Assembly (NCBI RefSeq): GCF_020379485.1
Contig: NC_063452.1
Span: 57,247,338-57,311,337 of the forward strand
DNA from: Brassica napus
Lineage: Eukaryota; Streptophyta; Magnoliopsida; Brassicales; Brassicaceae
Length of the DNA stretch: 64,000 nucleotides
Direction of reading: 5' to 3'
The translations under genes were made by a program, and so were the position numbers. This document shows, one piece after another, positions 46,373 through 57,874 of the stretch (position 1 is its first letter; each line of letters begins with the position of its first letter). The notes beneath the pieces are model-generated. The model searched no databases, was not told the DNA's origin, and was given only the letters and a program-made list of their open reading frames with translations.

Positions 46373-49261
46373 TTAAGCCCTGATCTCTCGACCGAATATC
46401 CAGCTGAAGGGTATGTTTCTTGCAGCTTCTTTGTTTCTCCCTTGAGCCCTCTCTTCGAGTTTGCGGATCCTAGCAGGCAATTTACAGAGGTAGTCCTGTT
46501 TCATGCAATTAAAGAGAGCCAAAAGTCAGAACAATAACTTATATTCTACACTTTGATGACTGAACATTCTCCAAGTACACAAAAGAGGTTTTAGATGTTG
46601 TTGTTACCTGGGCCTTGTGTCCATCACCAGAAAGGCCTACCAAGTTCTCAACGTTCCACCGCCTCACAAGAAACTCCAGTATATCAGCATAGTCCCTAGC
46701 AGTGTAGACACCAAGCCTCTGAGCCACGGAGGAGAAGTGCTCAAACAGATTGTCATCTCGGCCATCATACATCAAATGAGCAGGCATGGCTATCTTTTTC
46801 TTCATCATGTCAGCAAAGCCTACAACAGTGGTGTCAGGATCAATCTCAAAAAGCTTTTCTACAATCTTGGTGTAAGCGGTTTCATGACGCTTCTCATCAG
46901 CAGCTATGGTACCGCAAATCTGCGCTAGTTTCGAGTCCCCAAGCTTCTTTGCCAGTCCAGCAGTGTTTCCGTGGGAGATGAAAGTAGCTCTTTCTTGAAA
47001 AGAAGTGTAGATGAAACCCAAGTAAGGGTTATTTTCAGTCTTTGGATCCTAAAGAACCAAACAAATAAAAATCAACACAGCTTAGACTATAGCAGAACAT
47101 AAAAATAGGCATAGGGGCGACCTAGATAGGGGAACAATTGGTGTCCCCGGATCCAATTTTTTGTCCTCCTATTTCTTAATAGATACGAGTGCGATTTTTT
47201 TCAAAAAGAATGTATTTTTATATTAAAAATAAAAAAAGGGTCCAAATGTTTTATATGAAAGTATTTTATTTTATCATAAAAAATTAAAAGTATTAGTTTA
47301 GAGACTTAAATTTTGTTTTTGCCCCATGGCCATGAAACTATGAAACTATTGAGCCGGCCTTGAGTATAGTTATATTATAGAAGCTTACCATTCCAGAACC
47401 AATCAGATATTGAATGGTCTTTTCAATCTGCCTCATGTCTACTCTTCCAGAGAGGTAAAGATACTTGTTGAGAAGATCACCATGCCTATTCTCTTCAGCA
47501 GTCCAAGCCCTCGTCCACACAGCCCAAGGAGTAGGACTTGCTCCAGTCTCATCTCTAACCCCATCCAATGTATTAATCATGGTTTGATAAGTCGGAAGTG
47601 CTTCCTCTGTGATCATATCACCAATAAGGACTACAAAGTAGTAGTCAGAAAGCTCTTTACACCTTTCTCTTAACTCCTTCACTTGGTCATAGAAACCTTC
47701 TGACTCAGGTTCAGGGAGGAAATCTGTTGGTTGCCATGATTTCTCAACAGGTTTTAGGTATGGCAACAAGTTGTCGTTAGCCCATCCTTCTAAGGACTTG
47801 AAGATCTCCAGCTTTTGTGGTGGCATTGAGTATTTCACTTGAAGTTGCACCTCTCGAGGAGGGAGATAGGGTTTCCTTCCATTGGTGACCTCTCTGCATG
47901 CAAATCCATTAAAGAGATTTTAAAATGATACAAAGTTGACCATCTGCAACCGTGGATTCGATAAAAAATCCTTAAAAATTCACTTTTTTATTTTTTTTAT
48001 TATTATTTATTTTTCAACAAAAAAAAGAAAAAAAAAATAACTAATGACAAGTCGCCGCTTAACAGCGAGACCCGCAAACACTGACAATATTTCTCACGGA
48101 TTGATCCTTATATAAGGATAAGAAGAGGCTAATCCTTAATATAGTGTGGAACCCATCAAATTTTTTATAATTTTTTACCTAGGTTTTGGAGCTACAAGGC
48201 TCCACTACAGATGCCCAGCAAGATTCTCAAATATATATTTTTTATTACACAACCACCAGAAACTGATGGTAGAGTTACGTGTTCTGCAGGTAACCAACTT
48301 GCAAACAAGTTACAGTCTTTTCTAAAAAAAGTAGACCTCCCAACACGAGAATAATCAGTTCTTGAAAGCAAAAGAAAAAGACACTGATGCGTGACTCAAT
48401 TAATGCTGATAAGAAAGATGTGGAGCAGTAGCAGTAAAAGACAAGCATTCTGTAATTTACAGATGGTCTAACCAAAACAAATAACAAGCATCAGTCAAGG
48501 AAAAAAAACAAGCAATACAAGAAAAAATTCAGACCTAACTTGACCAACTACAGTTCATATATATACACATACACATGCATAAACATAGAGGATTAGAGAC
48601 GATATTAAAATTTACTTTTTGTGGAATGTGATTTTATTAAAAGCCTTACTTACACTTGCATTAAAAATAACAAGATTGTAGCCTGATAGGCCAACAACCC
48701 AAATTAAATGATACTAAAAAAAGAGTAAATGGAACAATCAAATCCATGCATGCATATGGAATGTTTCATAGTTCTGAACAATCGAAGAGAGATTACACCC
48801 AAAAAGAAACAGATCAATTGAATTTGTAGAAGAAAATGCAAAAGAGATTGTTTTTGGTTTGGTGACCAAACATGTCCACAGGTTGAGCAGAAAGCAAATG
48901 GAATTCAACAGAAAGAGTTGTATGAATCATTTAACTAATAAAATGTGTGTTATATATGTACAAAACGAAATAATCTGCATTTTTTAAAACAAACACGACA
49001 GAAACAGAGAGTATATTTAGATCCAATGTTGATCATGACTTATAGTTATCGCATCTCAGACTTAAACTCAGAAGAAAAAAGCCAGATAAGGGAAAAAACA
49101 GAGATGAAAGCTTGGAAACGAAGAGAGAAAACTCACGCAGAGGCGGGACGGATGGTAGAAGACATGAAAACTCTGGAAGATCTGTAGCCATGATGATGAG
49201 AAGAACGTGGATAAACGGATGGGGAAGAGATAAAAGCGATCCGATTCATAGCCATAGCCAT
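46373..49261 (-). CDS. S-ACP-DES1: Plastid stearoyl-ACP 9-desaturase (At5g16240-like)
   Basis: Four exons on the minus strand: 49261-49137, 47893-47389, 47048-46608, 46495-46373, giving 397 residues. The first 40 or so residues ([21 protein letters not shown]) are Ser/Arg-rich and look like a chloroplast transit peptide. The mature part has [20 protein letters not shown] and [26 protein letters not shown], whose ExxH pairs bind the di-iron centre. The enzyme introduces the delta-9 double bond into stearoyl-ACP in the stroma using ferredoxin and O2. Intron 1 is long (1243 bases) and intron 2 carries a MITE. The gene is a tandem-type duplicate of the one at 54971-57874. Substrate preference may differ from the main SSI2 enzyme. 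Confidence 0.92.
47115..47356. mobile_element. MITE-like insertion in desaturase intron 2
   Basis: The sequence runs from AGGGGCGACCTAG to TTGAGCCGGCCTTG; the right end shares TGAGCCGGC with the MITE in the TIR gene. The interior is AT-rich and non-coding. The terminal repeats are poor and no duplication was found. Confidence 0.45.
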
Positions 49262-49671
49262 TTGGTTTTGTTCCACCCCTTCTTTTCTTGATAACAACGG
49301 GGACAAGATTATTGTAAAGGAATAAAACGAAAAAATAAATAGAAGATTTTCGATGATAACAGAGTGAATTTGTCTATATAGGTGGGTATTTATGGAGGGA
49401 AGAAAAAGCTAACAAGGACGAGAAAGGTGAAGAAACAAACGAGCAAATTGAGAAACTCTGCAGCGGTGATGATGTGATAGTTAAGCAATGTGACATTTCA
49501 ATGTCCCTTTGCTTTATAACACGACAATGCCATTATGTCCTGTCTGCATCCTTTTTTCTTTTTTCTCTCACCAAACTGTTTCTGTTGTTGTACTTGTTAC
49601 TGTTAATTTTGTAAAGGCCCATGGGTCAAGTTATTATATATACTTAGGGGCGCTTTGGAGCCCAATACAGC
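49262..49671. other. Desaturase leader and promoter
   Basis: 5' UTR and promoter of the minus-strand desaturase. It includes tatataggtgggtatttat near 49375, a possible leader/TATA zone, and site II-like TGGGCC phrases at 49610. It ends at the 8-bp duplication AATACAGC (49664-49671). Confidence 0.5.
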
Positions 49672-49789
49672 TAGGATGTTAAACATGATTTAAACAGAGT
49701 TGGCCCAGGACCAGGGTTTAAATTCTAACCCTTTTATTTTGATTCACACAACTATTATACAATATTTAATAATGTTTTTCACCAAAAAA

Positions 49790-50620
49790 AACTTAAAGTC
49801 GAGTTTTCTCGCCAAAAACTAAACAACGAAATTTTCCATCGAAACCGCAAAATCGAGTTTTCAACTAAAAAAACGAAATCGAGTATTCCCTCCAAAAACG
49901 CAAAATCGAGTTTTTCGTCAAAACTTCAAAATCGAGTTTTTCGCCAAAACCTCAAAATCGAATTTTCCCGTGAAAACGTAAAATTAAGTTTTTCTGGAAA
50001 ACCCGTAAAACTCAATTTCACGGTTTTGGCGGAAAAATTCAATTTGCCGGTTTTGGAGGGAAAACTCGTTTTTGCGGTTTTAGTTTCGGCGAAAAAATCC
50101 GATTTACCGGTTTCACGCAGGAAAACCCGATTTTGTAGTTTTGGCGGGAAAACTCGATTTGCCGGTTTCGGTGGGAAAACTCGTTTTTGCGGTATTGGCG
50201 GAAAAAATCAATTTTGCAGTTTTGGCGGGAAAACGCGATTTTTCAGTTTTGGCGGAAAAACCCGATTTTGCGGTTTCGGCGGGAAAACCCGATTTGCCGG
50301 TTTCGGCGGGAAAACCCGATTTGTCGGTTTCGGCGAAAAACTTGATTTTGCTGTTTCGGCGGGACAACGCGATTTTACAGTTTTGGCGGAAAAACTCGAT
50401 TTGCCGGTTTTGACAGGAAAACTCGATTTTGCGGGAAAACTCGATTTTGCGGTTTTGGCGGGAAAACTTGATTTTGTGGTTTTGGTGGAAAAACTCAAAT
50501 TAGGTTTTGGCGGAAAAAACACAATTTTTGTTTTTTGACGGAAAATCTTTATTCTTAGTTGTGGAGCAAAAACTCGATTTTGCGATTTTGGGAGGAAAAC
50601 TTTTGATTTTGATGCTCAAC
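49790..50620. repeat. 27-bp satellite in two opposite orientations
   Basis: From about 50020 rightwards the unit reads like GGTTTCGGCGGGAAAACCCG plus ATTTGCC, 27 bases. From 49790 to about 49990 the complement is read (AAAATCGAGTTTT, CGCCAAAAC). The switch is near 50000. Because 27 is a multiple of three, the array gives long phantom ORFs on both strands (50026-50538 plus, 50208-50522 minus) with a 9-residue FGGKTRFCG-like repeat. I do not call these genes. Confidence 0.85.
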
Positions 50621-50758
50621 AAATTGGAGAAAAAAATCATATCATATCTTAATTTTTCTAGTTTTATCTTTAAAATTTAAAAACAAAAATAAATGAAATA
50701 TTTTTTTCAATTAAATGAGCTAACCCTGGTACCAGCCCTAACCCTTGATTATAATAGG

Positions 50759-51425
50759 TAGGTCTGGGCATTTCGGGTATCGGTTCGGTTCGGTTCGGGT
50801 ATTTCGGATTTCGGGTAGTTCGGATAGGGGCTAGAGGATCCATTTAGTACTTGACCTATTTTCGGTTCGGTTCGGTTCGGATAGTTTCGGGTTCGGTTCG
50901 GTTCGGATAGTAAATGTAGGAACCGGAAAATATCCGGAAAATATCCGGAAAAAGTCCGGGTCTCATTTGGATCCGGTTCGGGTTCGGATAGTTCGGGTAG
51001 TTCGGATAATTTGGATAAAATATCGGTTACTTAGGGTAAAATATCAAATAATTAGGATGATTTAGATAAAAAAATTTAGATATTTCGGATTACTTTGGAT
51101 ATTTCGGATAAAACTATCCGGATAGTTTCGGATACTTTCGGGTAGTTTGGATATTTTATAATAATTTAGTTATCCTCAACTATTTTCAGATATTTTTAAT
51201 AGAATTTTAAATTAGAAATATATATTTAGTGATGTTATATGTATATATAATTAATATTTTTATATATTCGGGTACCCGTTCGGTTCTCGGTTCGGTTCGG
51301 TTATTTCGGATATAAAAATATAGGAACCGTTCGGATATTTGAGAGTATTAGTCCGGTTCCGATTTCGGGTATTTCGGTTCGATTTCGGTTCGGTTCTTCC
51401 GTTCCGGTTATTTTGCCCAGGCCTA
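50759..51425. mobile_element. Nested hAT-like MITE with CGGTTCGG arrays
   Basis: Termini are TAGGTCTGGGCA and TGCCCAGGCCTA, inverted with one mismatch. The flanks are ATAATAGG and ATAATAGA, an 8-bp duplication with one change. The interior is dominated by TTCGGGT, CGGTTCGG and TATCCGGA phrases. It sits inside the 49672-51518 element, so it is younger. Confidence 0.75.
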
Positions 51426-51526
51426 ATAATAGAATTAAAATAGAATTGGATTAAAATAGGGCGGAGTTTATAATAAACAGTAGAGGGTTGGGCCTTAACC
51501 CTCTAGTCAACATCCCTAAATACAGC

Positions 51527-52140
51527 TAAGTTTATTAAATAAAAATACTTGTGGCAAGATCATATATTACGCAACAAAGTTCTCTGTTACAACGGTAGTC
51601 TACAACAAACAAACACAAAACAAAAACAGTTTCACTAAAATGTCGTCTTAACAATGAGCGTTTATTGTTATCTTATCCATTAATTGGAAACATAAAGTCA
51701 CGAGTTTCAAAAATATGTTTGAATTTGTCAGCGAAATATATAAGAAAATACCAACGGTGCGTTGGACTGGTTGGTGCTTAATTTAGTTTTTGGAATCGGT
51801 TTCATTACGCCCTAATTCGATTCCTTTTGGGAGGACGGATTTATGCCATGTCTCGGTATTACCAACCGTTGCGTCCGGTCTAAGGTCTAAATTACTGGTA
51901 ACAATCATGGGAACAATAGGAACGGATAGGAAATGAACAAGGGTAGGAATAAAATTTTATGAATGATGAGGAATGATGATTCTTTATCAAAATTAATGAA
52001 GAATTGATTTGTTCTATAATTCTCTACACATAAAGGAATGAAAAAGAATGAAAATGAAAACATATTTCTCATGAATGGTAAAAAATTTAAGGAATGTTAA
52101 AAAACATCGTGTTCCTCCTCATTCCCTTGGTCACTAGTCA
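51527..52140. other. Intergenic DNA
   Basis: AT-rich DNA with a stretch rich in GGAATGA/GAATGATGAGG phrases at 51900-52130, ending attcccttgg, perhaps another decayed element. No gene is seen. Confidence 0.5.
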
Positions 52141-52295
52141 AACCCTAAGAGATTAGTTAATCATAAGAGTATCATTAACCCTAAAACCCTATTAGGGTTT
52201 CTTAATGACTTTTTAAGTATTAAATGTTAGTTAAGAACTTAGTTAAAAGACACCAACATTTTTGTGCTCCAATACTAATCTCTTGATTAAGGGTT
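52141..52295. mobile_element. Small MITE with AACCCT...AGAGATTAGT inverted ends
   Basis: AACCCTAAGAGATTAGT at 52141-52157 is answered by ACTAATCTCTTGATTAAGGG at 52274-52293 on the other strand. The interior is AT-rich with CCCTATTAGGG near the middle. It adjoins the truncated end of the WDR12 pseudogene. Confidence 0.55.
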
Positions 52296-52883
52296 CTTAT
52301 AAAAAAAAAATTAAAACTAATTCATTAGAAAGCAAAGGAGTGTGAGAAGGCATACCAAGTTCAATGAATCTTTCCATGTCTCAACATCCCATCTCCTTAC
52401 AGAATGGTCCCATGAACAAGAATAAACTACATCATGCTCTGGCCAAACAAGTGATGAGACACATTGTGTGTGTCCAACAAGTGTAGTCTCCGCCTCTCTC
52501 TGTAACAAAGTTCATTCCGAAATTATTAGATACGTCAACTCAACTGAGAAAATACAACTGTTAAAGAGTACATTTGTCTCTTTCTCTTGATCTGAAGAGA
52601 CAAGAGAGTTTGCATATCATCCCGACTTTATTGACTGTACCTCTAACTGAGATTCCTCAGCCTGATTATTTCCTTTTCTTTTCTTCCCTGGTACTGACAA
52701 CTCTGAAGTAAACTCATTGGTATCCCACACATTGATCGTGCAATCCCATCCGAGCAAACCTGAATACATTATACAGTAGGTGAGCGCGATGGAATACGAT
52801 GTAGTTTCACTTGCAACACACAAGCCAAGCTCAAGGGAAAACATCAAACCCTGCTTCCGTATTTCTGAACTATAACACTTGCC

Positions 52884-53705
52884 TAGGCATGGGCATTCGG
52901 GGTCCAATCGGGTTTCGGTTTTATCCATTCGGGTTTTGGTTTTTCGGGTTTATCAAAATCAACCCCATTCGGGTTATATAAAAGTTCGGTTCGGGACCGG
53001 TTTGGGTTCTATCGGGTTCGGGCCGGGGTTAGTAAATCTTCAAAAAACCGGTATAACCCATTGTACTTTCGGGTTCGGGTCCCAATCGGTTCTTCGGTTT
53101 AAAAATACCTGATTTGTACCTATTTTGTAACTAAAACATAAATGAAATTGGTTTTTCGGATTTAAAATACATGATTTGTACATATTTTAATAGCCAAAAC
53201 ATAGCTAAAATCGATTCAAAAATAATAAAAAACATCAAACGTGATCATTCAAAATCAAGCGAAAAATAAATATAGTTAGTGATAGAAAAAAAAACCAGAT
53301 AAATGAAATCATAAAACAAAAACTAAGTTCTCATGAAATGAGAAATATTATTCAATGAAAACAAAACCAAAATCTAAAAACTTCAGGCTTCAACCGCCAC
53401 ATTCCACCATCAACCTTCATGTAACAGATAATTATTTTAGAAGTTCAATAATATCTTAAAGTATTTTGGATACATATTAAGAATTAAGATCATATTTGGT
53501 AGAAGTTCTTTTGTGATTTTAAATGTTTCGGGTTCTATCGGATATCCATTTAGGTCCGGGTTCGGTTCGGATAATACCCATAACCCAAAATACCAAAAAA
53601 CAGGATCCATTCGGTATTTATGTCGGGTTCGGATCGGTTCAGATTCATTTTTATCGGATCGGGTTCGGTTCGGATTTTCAAGTTTGGTTTATTTGTCCAG
53701 CCCTA
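52884..53705. mobile_element. hAT-like MITE with CGGTTCGG arrays and perfect 8-bp duplication
   Basis: CACTTGCC at 52876-52883 is repeated exactly at 53706-53713. The termini are TAGGCATGGGCA and the complement of TGTCCAGCCCTA, matching the TIR of the 50759 element. The interior has GGTTCGGG, CGGATCGG and AATCGGTT phrases. It lies inside WDR12 pseudogene sequence. Confidence 0.8.
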
Positions 53706-54202
53706 CACTTGCCACTGACGCCCTGTGTCCACGTAATATCTTGAAAGCACCAAGTCTTGTAGTAGTGTCACCAGATTCAGTTGTATCAACCTTTATACAT
53801 AAAGATATGACTTCAGTGAACCGGAACCTTCACCTTTGATGCCACAGCCCTTATGTATTCGATTCCAAGAGTCCTTTACTGTAAAAACCAATGGTTTAAA
53901 AAGACTATCAACGCTAATTCGATGTGCCACACGAAATGAAAAGCTGCTGTGTTTAGTGAGTGATTATGATTAAAAACATTACCGCTGAGATTCCTTTCGC
54001 GTTAAGAAACTGTTCAGGCGACATTCGAATAAGCTCCCCATCGATCAGGGAGTCAAATGGCTCAGGCTTTTCTGTTCATCCAATGATCCAAGTTATCACT
54101 AATAGATAAGTTTTCATGTACACTCTAATTCACAAGTACAAGCGAGCAATCGAAACTGACAACTCTAAAAAATCAACAAGGTACAGAGCGAGAGAGAAGT
54201 GT

Positions 54203-54284
54203 ACCGAGACGAGTGACACTGGAAGGGATAACGACAGAGAGAGACCGAGACGAGTGACACTGGAAGGGATAACGACAGAGGTGA
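54203..54284. repeat. 41-bp tandem duplication in the WDR12 pseudogene
   Basis: accgagacgagtgacact begins at 54203 and 54244 with both copies continuing through ggaagggataacgacagag. The length is not a multiple of three, so it breaks the reading frame. Confidence 0.9.
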
Positions 54285-54366
54285 CCGGAACTTTGAACGG
54301 AGAGTCAAGCTTCGTTATGAGCTTCACGTGAATTACTTTGGATGCATCTTCTCCTTCGCCGTTCAT

Positions 54367-54970
54367 TTTTGCCTCTACATTCTCCAATAGCCGATTACAG
54401 AGCAAGAAGGAGACGCAGAGATTGATTAGGGAGAGAGACACGGAGTGATTCCGTCGAGAGAGAGAAATAGATGAATGCCCTTTCGGCAACACGTGTCTCA
54501 GAAGACCATCTCTTCTAGCACCTAATTAAGAAACGGGGTTAAGCGGCCGCATTAATGATGCTCTAAGGCCCGGATCACCTCCCGATTATTTTTAAAAAAA
54601 ATATTGACAAAATGGTTAAAACTCTTGGATTTGTTTTTAGCATAGGAACTATATGGGTTAGAATAAACAGATGATATGGATATGACAACTTACAGTGCAT
54701 CCATTGCACATCACGAGATGGCTACCTAATTGAACTTATATGTTTCTATGGTGAAAACTGAAATGTATAAGGCAGATATACGATCAGGTTGAGTGGGAGT
54801 GTTTAAGAGAACTAATAGCGACAGTAATTTATGATTTACAATGAATTAGGCTGGATCATGCATTTTGTGAGCTAGATGACTTATGTGTTTGTTAAGACAG
54901 TCGTAATTTGATCACAAACATCATTTGTTTAATTATTTATTTGACTGGTTAAAGTTTATTGTTTAATTAT
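54367..54970. other. Spacer between WDR12 pseudogene and desaturase
   Basis: GA-rich DNA just upstream of the pseudogene start, then AT-rich DNA that should hold the desaturase 3' UTR. Nothing coding is seen. Confidence 0.55.
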
Positions 54971-57874
54971 TTATAGTTCCACGTCTCTACCAAACACCCA
55001 GCTAAACGAGACAGATCCCTTTGACTGACGTTTGACCCTGTCGCTGGCTCTTTCCTCTAACCTCTTGATCCTCTGCGGCAACGTGCACAGATACTCCTGT
55101 GCTCTCCTTCCTTCACCTGACAACCCCGACCCCAAACTCTCCACCTTCCACCTCCTCAACAGAAACTCCAAGATACCAGCGTAATCCGCCGCCGTGTAAA
55201 CTCCGATCCTCTGCGCCACCGCGGCGTAGTGATCAAAAAGTTGGTCGTCTCTTCCGTCGTGCATAAGGTGAGCTGGCATCGTGATCCGCTTTTTCATCAT
55301 GCTCGCCAGCGCCTGTACTGTTCCGTCGGGGTCGAGCTCGAATAGCTTCTCCACTATCTTCGTGTAAGCAGTCTCGTGACGTTTCTCGTCGGCGGCGATT
55401 GTTCCGCAGATCTTTGCTAGTGTTGTATCGCCGTAGGTCGTGGCTAGCCTCGCCGTGTTGCCGTGAGAGATGAATGTGGCGCGTTCTTGGAACGATGTGT
55501 AGATGAATCCATTGTAAGGATTGTTTTCAAACTTCGAATCCTAAAAAAAAAATATCAGCAAACAGATTTTATTATTAATATTGAAACTATAAAGTTTAAA
55601 ACTCCTCAAAATGATGCAAAACTAAGAAAAAACAAAGTCGAATGTAACAAAAATTACGCCAAAAATAAATATATTAACTCTATAAAAAGTTAGACAGAGT
55701 AGATAAGGAGCTTAGAAACTTATCAAATTAATATTGAAAACTGTAAATTTATTATTTAAGTAATTTTCTCGAATAATAGTGAAAAATTTCATGCAATTCC
55801 CCTTAGTAATTTATAAAAAAATTCAGCATGCAACTAAAAAAAAATCATACGTTTAGCCTAAACCTCGTCTTGATAAGAGAAACGAATCTTTATTTAAACC
55901 AATTTAATAAAAACGTATGTCACGAAAATAAGATAAAAATCGAATACTTACCATACCAGAACCGATTAGATATTGTATAGTCCTTTCAACATGTCGCATA
56001 TCAACGCGACCACATAGGTAAAGATACTTGTTAAGCAAATCACCGTGACGGTTTTCCTCCGCCGTCCATGCTCTGATCCAAACCGCCCACGGCGATAAAC
56101 TCCCACCGGTTTCATCCTTAACGCCGTCAAGTGTGTTTAACGTCGTTTGATACGTTGGAAGTGCTTCTTCCGTGATCATGTCTCCGACAAGAACTACAAA
56201 GTAGTCATCAGGAATCTCCTTTGTTCGTTCTCTAATCTCTCTGACTTGGTCGTAGAATGCATCATCGGTCTCGGGCGCCGGTAAAAAGTCCTGTGGTTGC
56301 CATGAATCTTCGACCGGTTTGAGATACGGTAGTAGTGTGGTTTCTGCCCAGTTCTCCATTGATTTGAAGATCTCGAGCTTCTCTTGTGGTATTGTGTGTG
56401 TTATTTGGTTATTTACTTCCTTGATTGGTCGAAAATTATTGCATGTTACGTTATTATTCCTGCAAAAAAGTTAAACTAAGTACCAACAGAAATGGGTCCT
56501 CGTACTTGCTAAAAAGATTTGCGATATCTTTTACAATTATAGAAAGAAAAAAAAAACATAATATATATTTCTAAAACCATGCATGTATGTAGTTTGACAC
56601 AAACTATTCGTCTATTTCATTTTACTAATTATAAAAATGAAAAGTCTATAAGTTACTAATCTAATAACTTGCTTTTGAGTCGTTAATCTCAATACCTTTG
56701 TGCTTAAAAAAGAAAACATTTTATGGATTACATATATGATTGGTCCATTCTTTTTGCTTTATGAGCCGAGTGGAGACGTTGGGTCATTGCTTCCAGATTG
56801 GAGATTGGATTTCTTATTACTTTAGTAAGATTATACAGCGACGGTAAAGATTTTTTTGATATTTGATTTTCAATAATTTTGCATGGTGGGTGAAAATGTA
56901 TTTTTTAAGACAACTCAGCTTATTAAAGTAGAACTGTACTTGTTGCCTGACAAATACAATTTACCTAACCAGTTTTTAATTTAATCGTTATTTGCAAGCA
57001 AATATTTTCAATTAAACTATCTTAGAGCATGATTACTGGGGGTTTTTAGGGTGAGATTATTAGCGAAATATAAGAATCTGTTTTTTAACTTTTAACTAAA
57101 AAATCTAAGAACCGGTTCTTAAATAAGAGCATCTTCAAAAAAATCAATCGAAACTTATTTACAATCTTAAGATCACCTAATGATGACTAATGTCACGATC
57201 CATGTGAAAACAAACACCACGCAATGCATGTGTAGGCACACAGGAAAGTTAAAGGTATAGTCATTCTGCAGTGTAAAGAAAATGTTTTCAGGTGGACCAA
57301 AAAAAAAAGTTGACATCATGATACGAATCATGAATATGCAAAGATACATAGAATCCAATGTATATTTTAGTCCCACTTAACATGACAATAATGACTTTAG
57401 CTAAGCGTTAAAATGTAATGCTCATGTAATACCTCAGATCATAACAAAAATATGTGATAAAACGTTAAATCTCATTTGAGCAACCACATTAATGAAACTG
57501 CATTATAATTTTATTTATTTGTGTTTGAAACGACGGAATAATATTATATTTAGGATAATTACATAGAAAACAGAGAGATTGAAAATGATATTCAGGTCAC
57601 ACTAAGACCCTACCTAAATGTTTATGCATATCTAAAGGAAAAAGTGTGTTTCAAAAAAAAAAAAAAAAATCTAAAGGAAAAAGTGAAATCGAAGATCTAA
57701 ACTAAGTATCAAAAACATTTAAAAGGCGAAGAGATTTTACCTAGCAGGGTTCTTGGTGACGCAAGAAACTTGAAGGAGACGAGAAGAAGAAGATCCAAAG
57801 CCACGGGGAGGAGAAGTTATTGACGACGGCTTCTGCGTCATCACCGGCGAGGGCAAAAGCAAAGCTATCGACAT
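54971..57874 (-). CDS. S-ACP-DES3: Plastid stearoyl-ACP 9-desaturase (At5g16230-like)
   Basis: Three exons on the minus strand: 57874-57741, 56459-55952 and 55540-54971, giving 403 residues. The first 45 residues ([18 protein letters not shown]...) look like a transit peptide. [20 protein letters not shown] and [26 protein letters not shown] carry the di-iron ligands. The protein ends [11 protein letters not shown]. Where the sister gene has an intron after ...GHKAQ, this gene runs straight on ([22 protein letters not shown]), so one intron has been lost here or gained there. Codon use is more GC-rich in exon 3 than in the sister. Reaction as for the sister: delta-9 desaturation of stearoyl-ACP in the stroma. 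Confidence 0.92.
57630..57685 (+). mobile_element. Poly(A) micro-insertion with 17-bp target duplication
   Basis: atctaaaggaaaaagtg at 57630-57646 and 57669-57685 is exact. Between the copies lie TGTTTC and 16 A. It is in intron 1 of the desaturase. The last bases before the tail equal those of the insert at 705-733 read on the minus strand. Confidence 0.75.

Larger units (their letters stand above)
49672..51518. mobile_element. hAT-like element carrying an inverted satellite array and a nested insertion
   Basis: AATACAGC at 49664-49671 is repeated exactly at 51519-51526. Inside are TAGGATGTTAAAC on the left and, on the opposite strand of the right end, TAGGGATGTTGAC. An 8-bp duplication and TAGGG-type termini suit hAT. 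Without the nested element and its own duplicated 8 bases the element is about 1.17 kb. There is no transposase coding, so it would need help to move. Confidence 0.7.
52340..54366 (-). pseudogene. WDR12/Ytm1-like WD40 ribosome-biogenesis gene, degraded copy
   Basis: In order on the minus strand: an N-terminal NLE part from 54366 (MNGEGEDASKVIHVKLITKLDSPFKVPVT), PEPFDSLIDGELIRMS (54060-53990), GIEYIRAVA (about 53860), TTRLGAFKILRGHRASV (about 53760-53715), WDCTINVWDTNE then KKRKGNNQAEESQ (about 52750-52650), and LVGHTQCVSSLVWPEHDV...SWDHSVRRWDVE (about 52480-52370). A 41-bp duplication shifts the frame in the NLE part. Several WD repeats between IEYIRAVA and TTRLGAF are missing, a hAT-like element interrupts it, and the last WD repeats are gone. 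Introns are kept, so it is a DNA duplicate, not a retrocopy. The parent (At5g15550-like) is not from this neighbourhood. Confidence 0.8.

Noticed and set aside
50026..50538. 170-residue plus-strand ORF and overlapping minus-strand ORFs with 9-residue repeats
   Set aside because: They are frames through a 27-bp non-coding satellite; open frames appear on both strands because the unit length is a multiple of three.
53513..53839. ORFs with FGSG/RFGSV-like repeats
   Set aside because: They arise from CGGTTCGG arrays of the hAT-like element.
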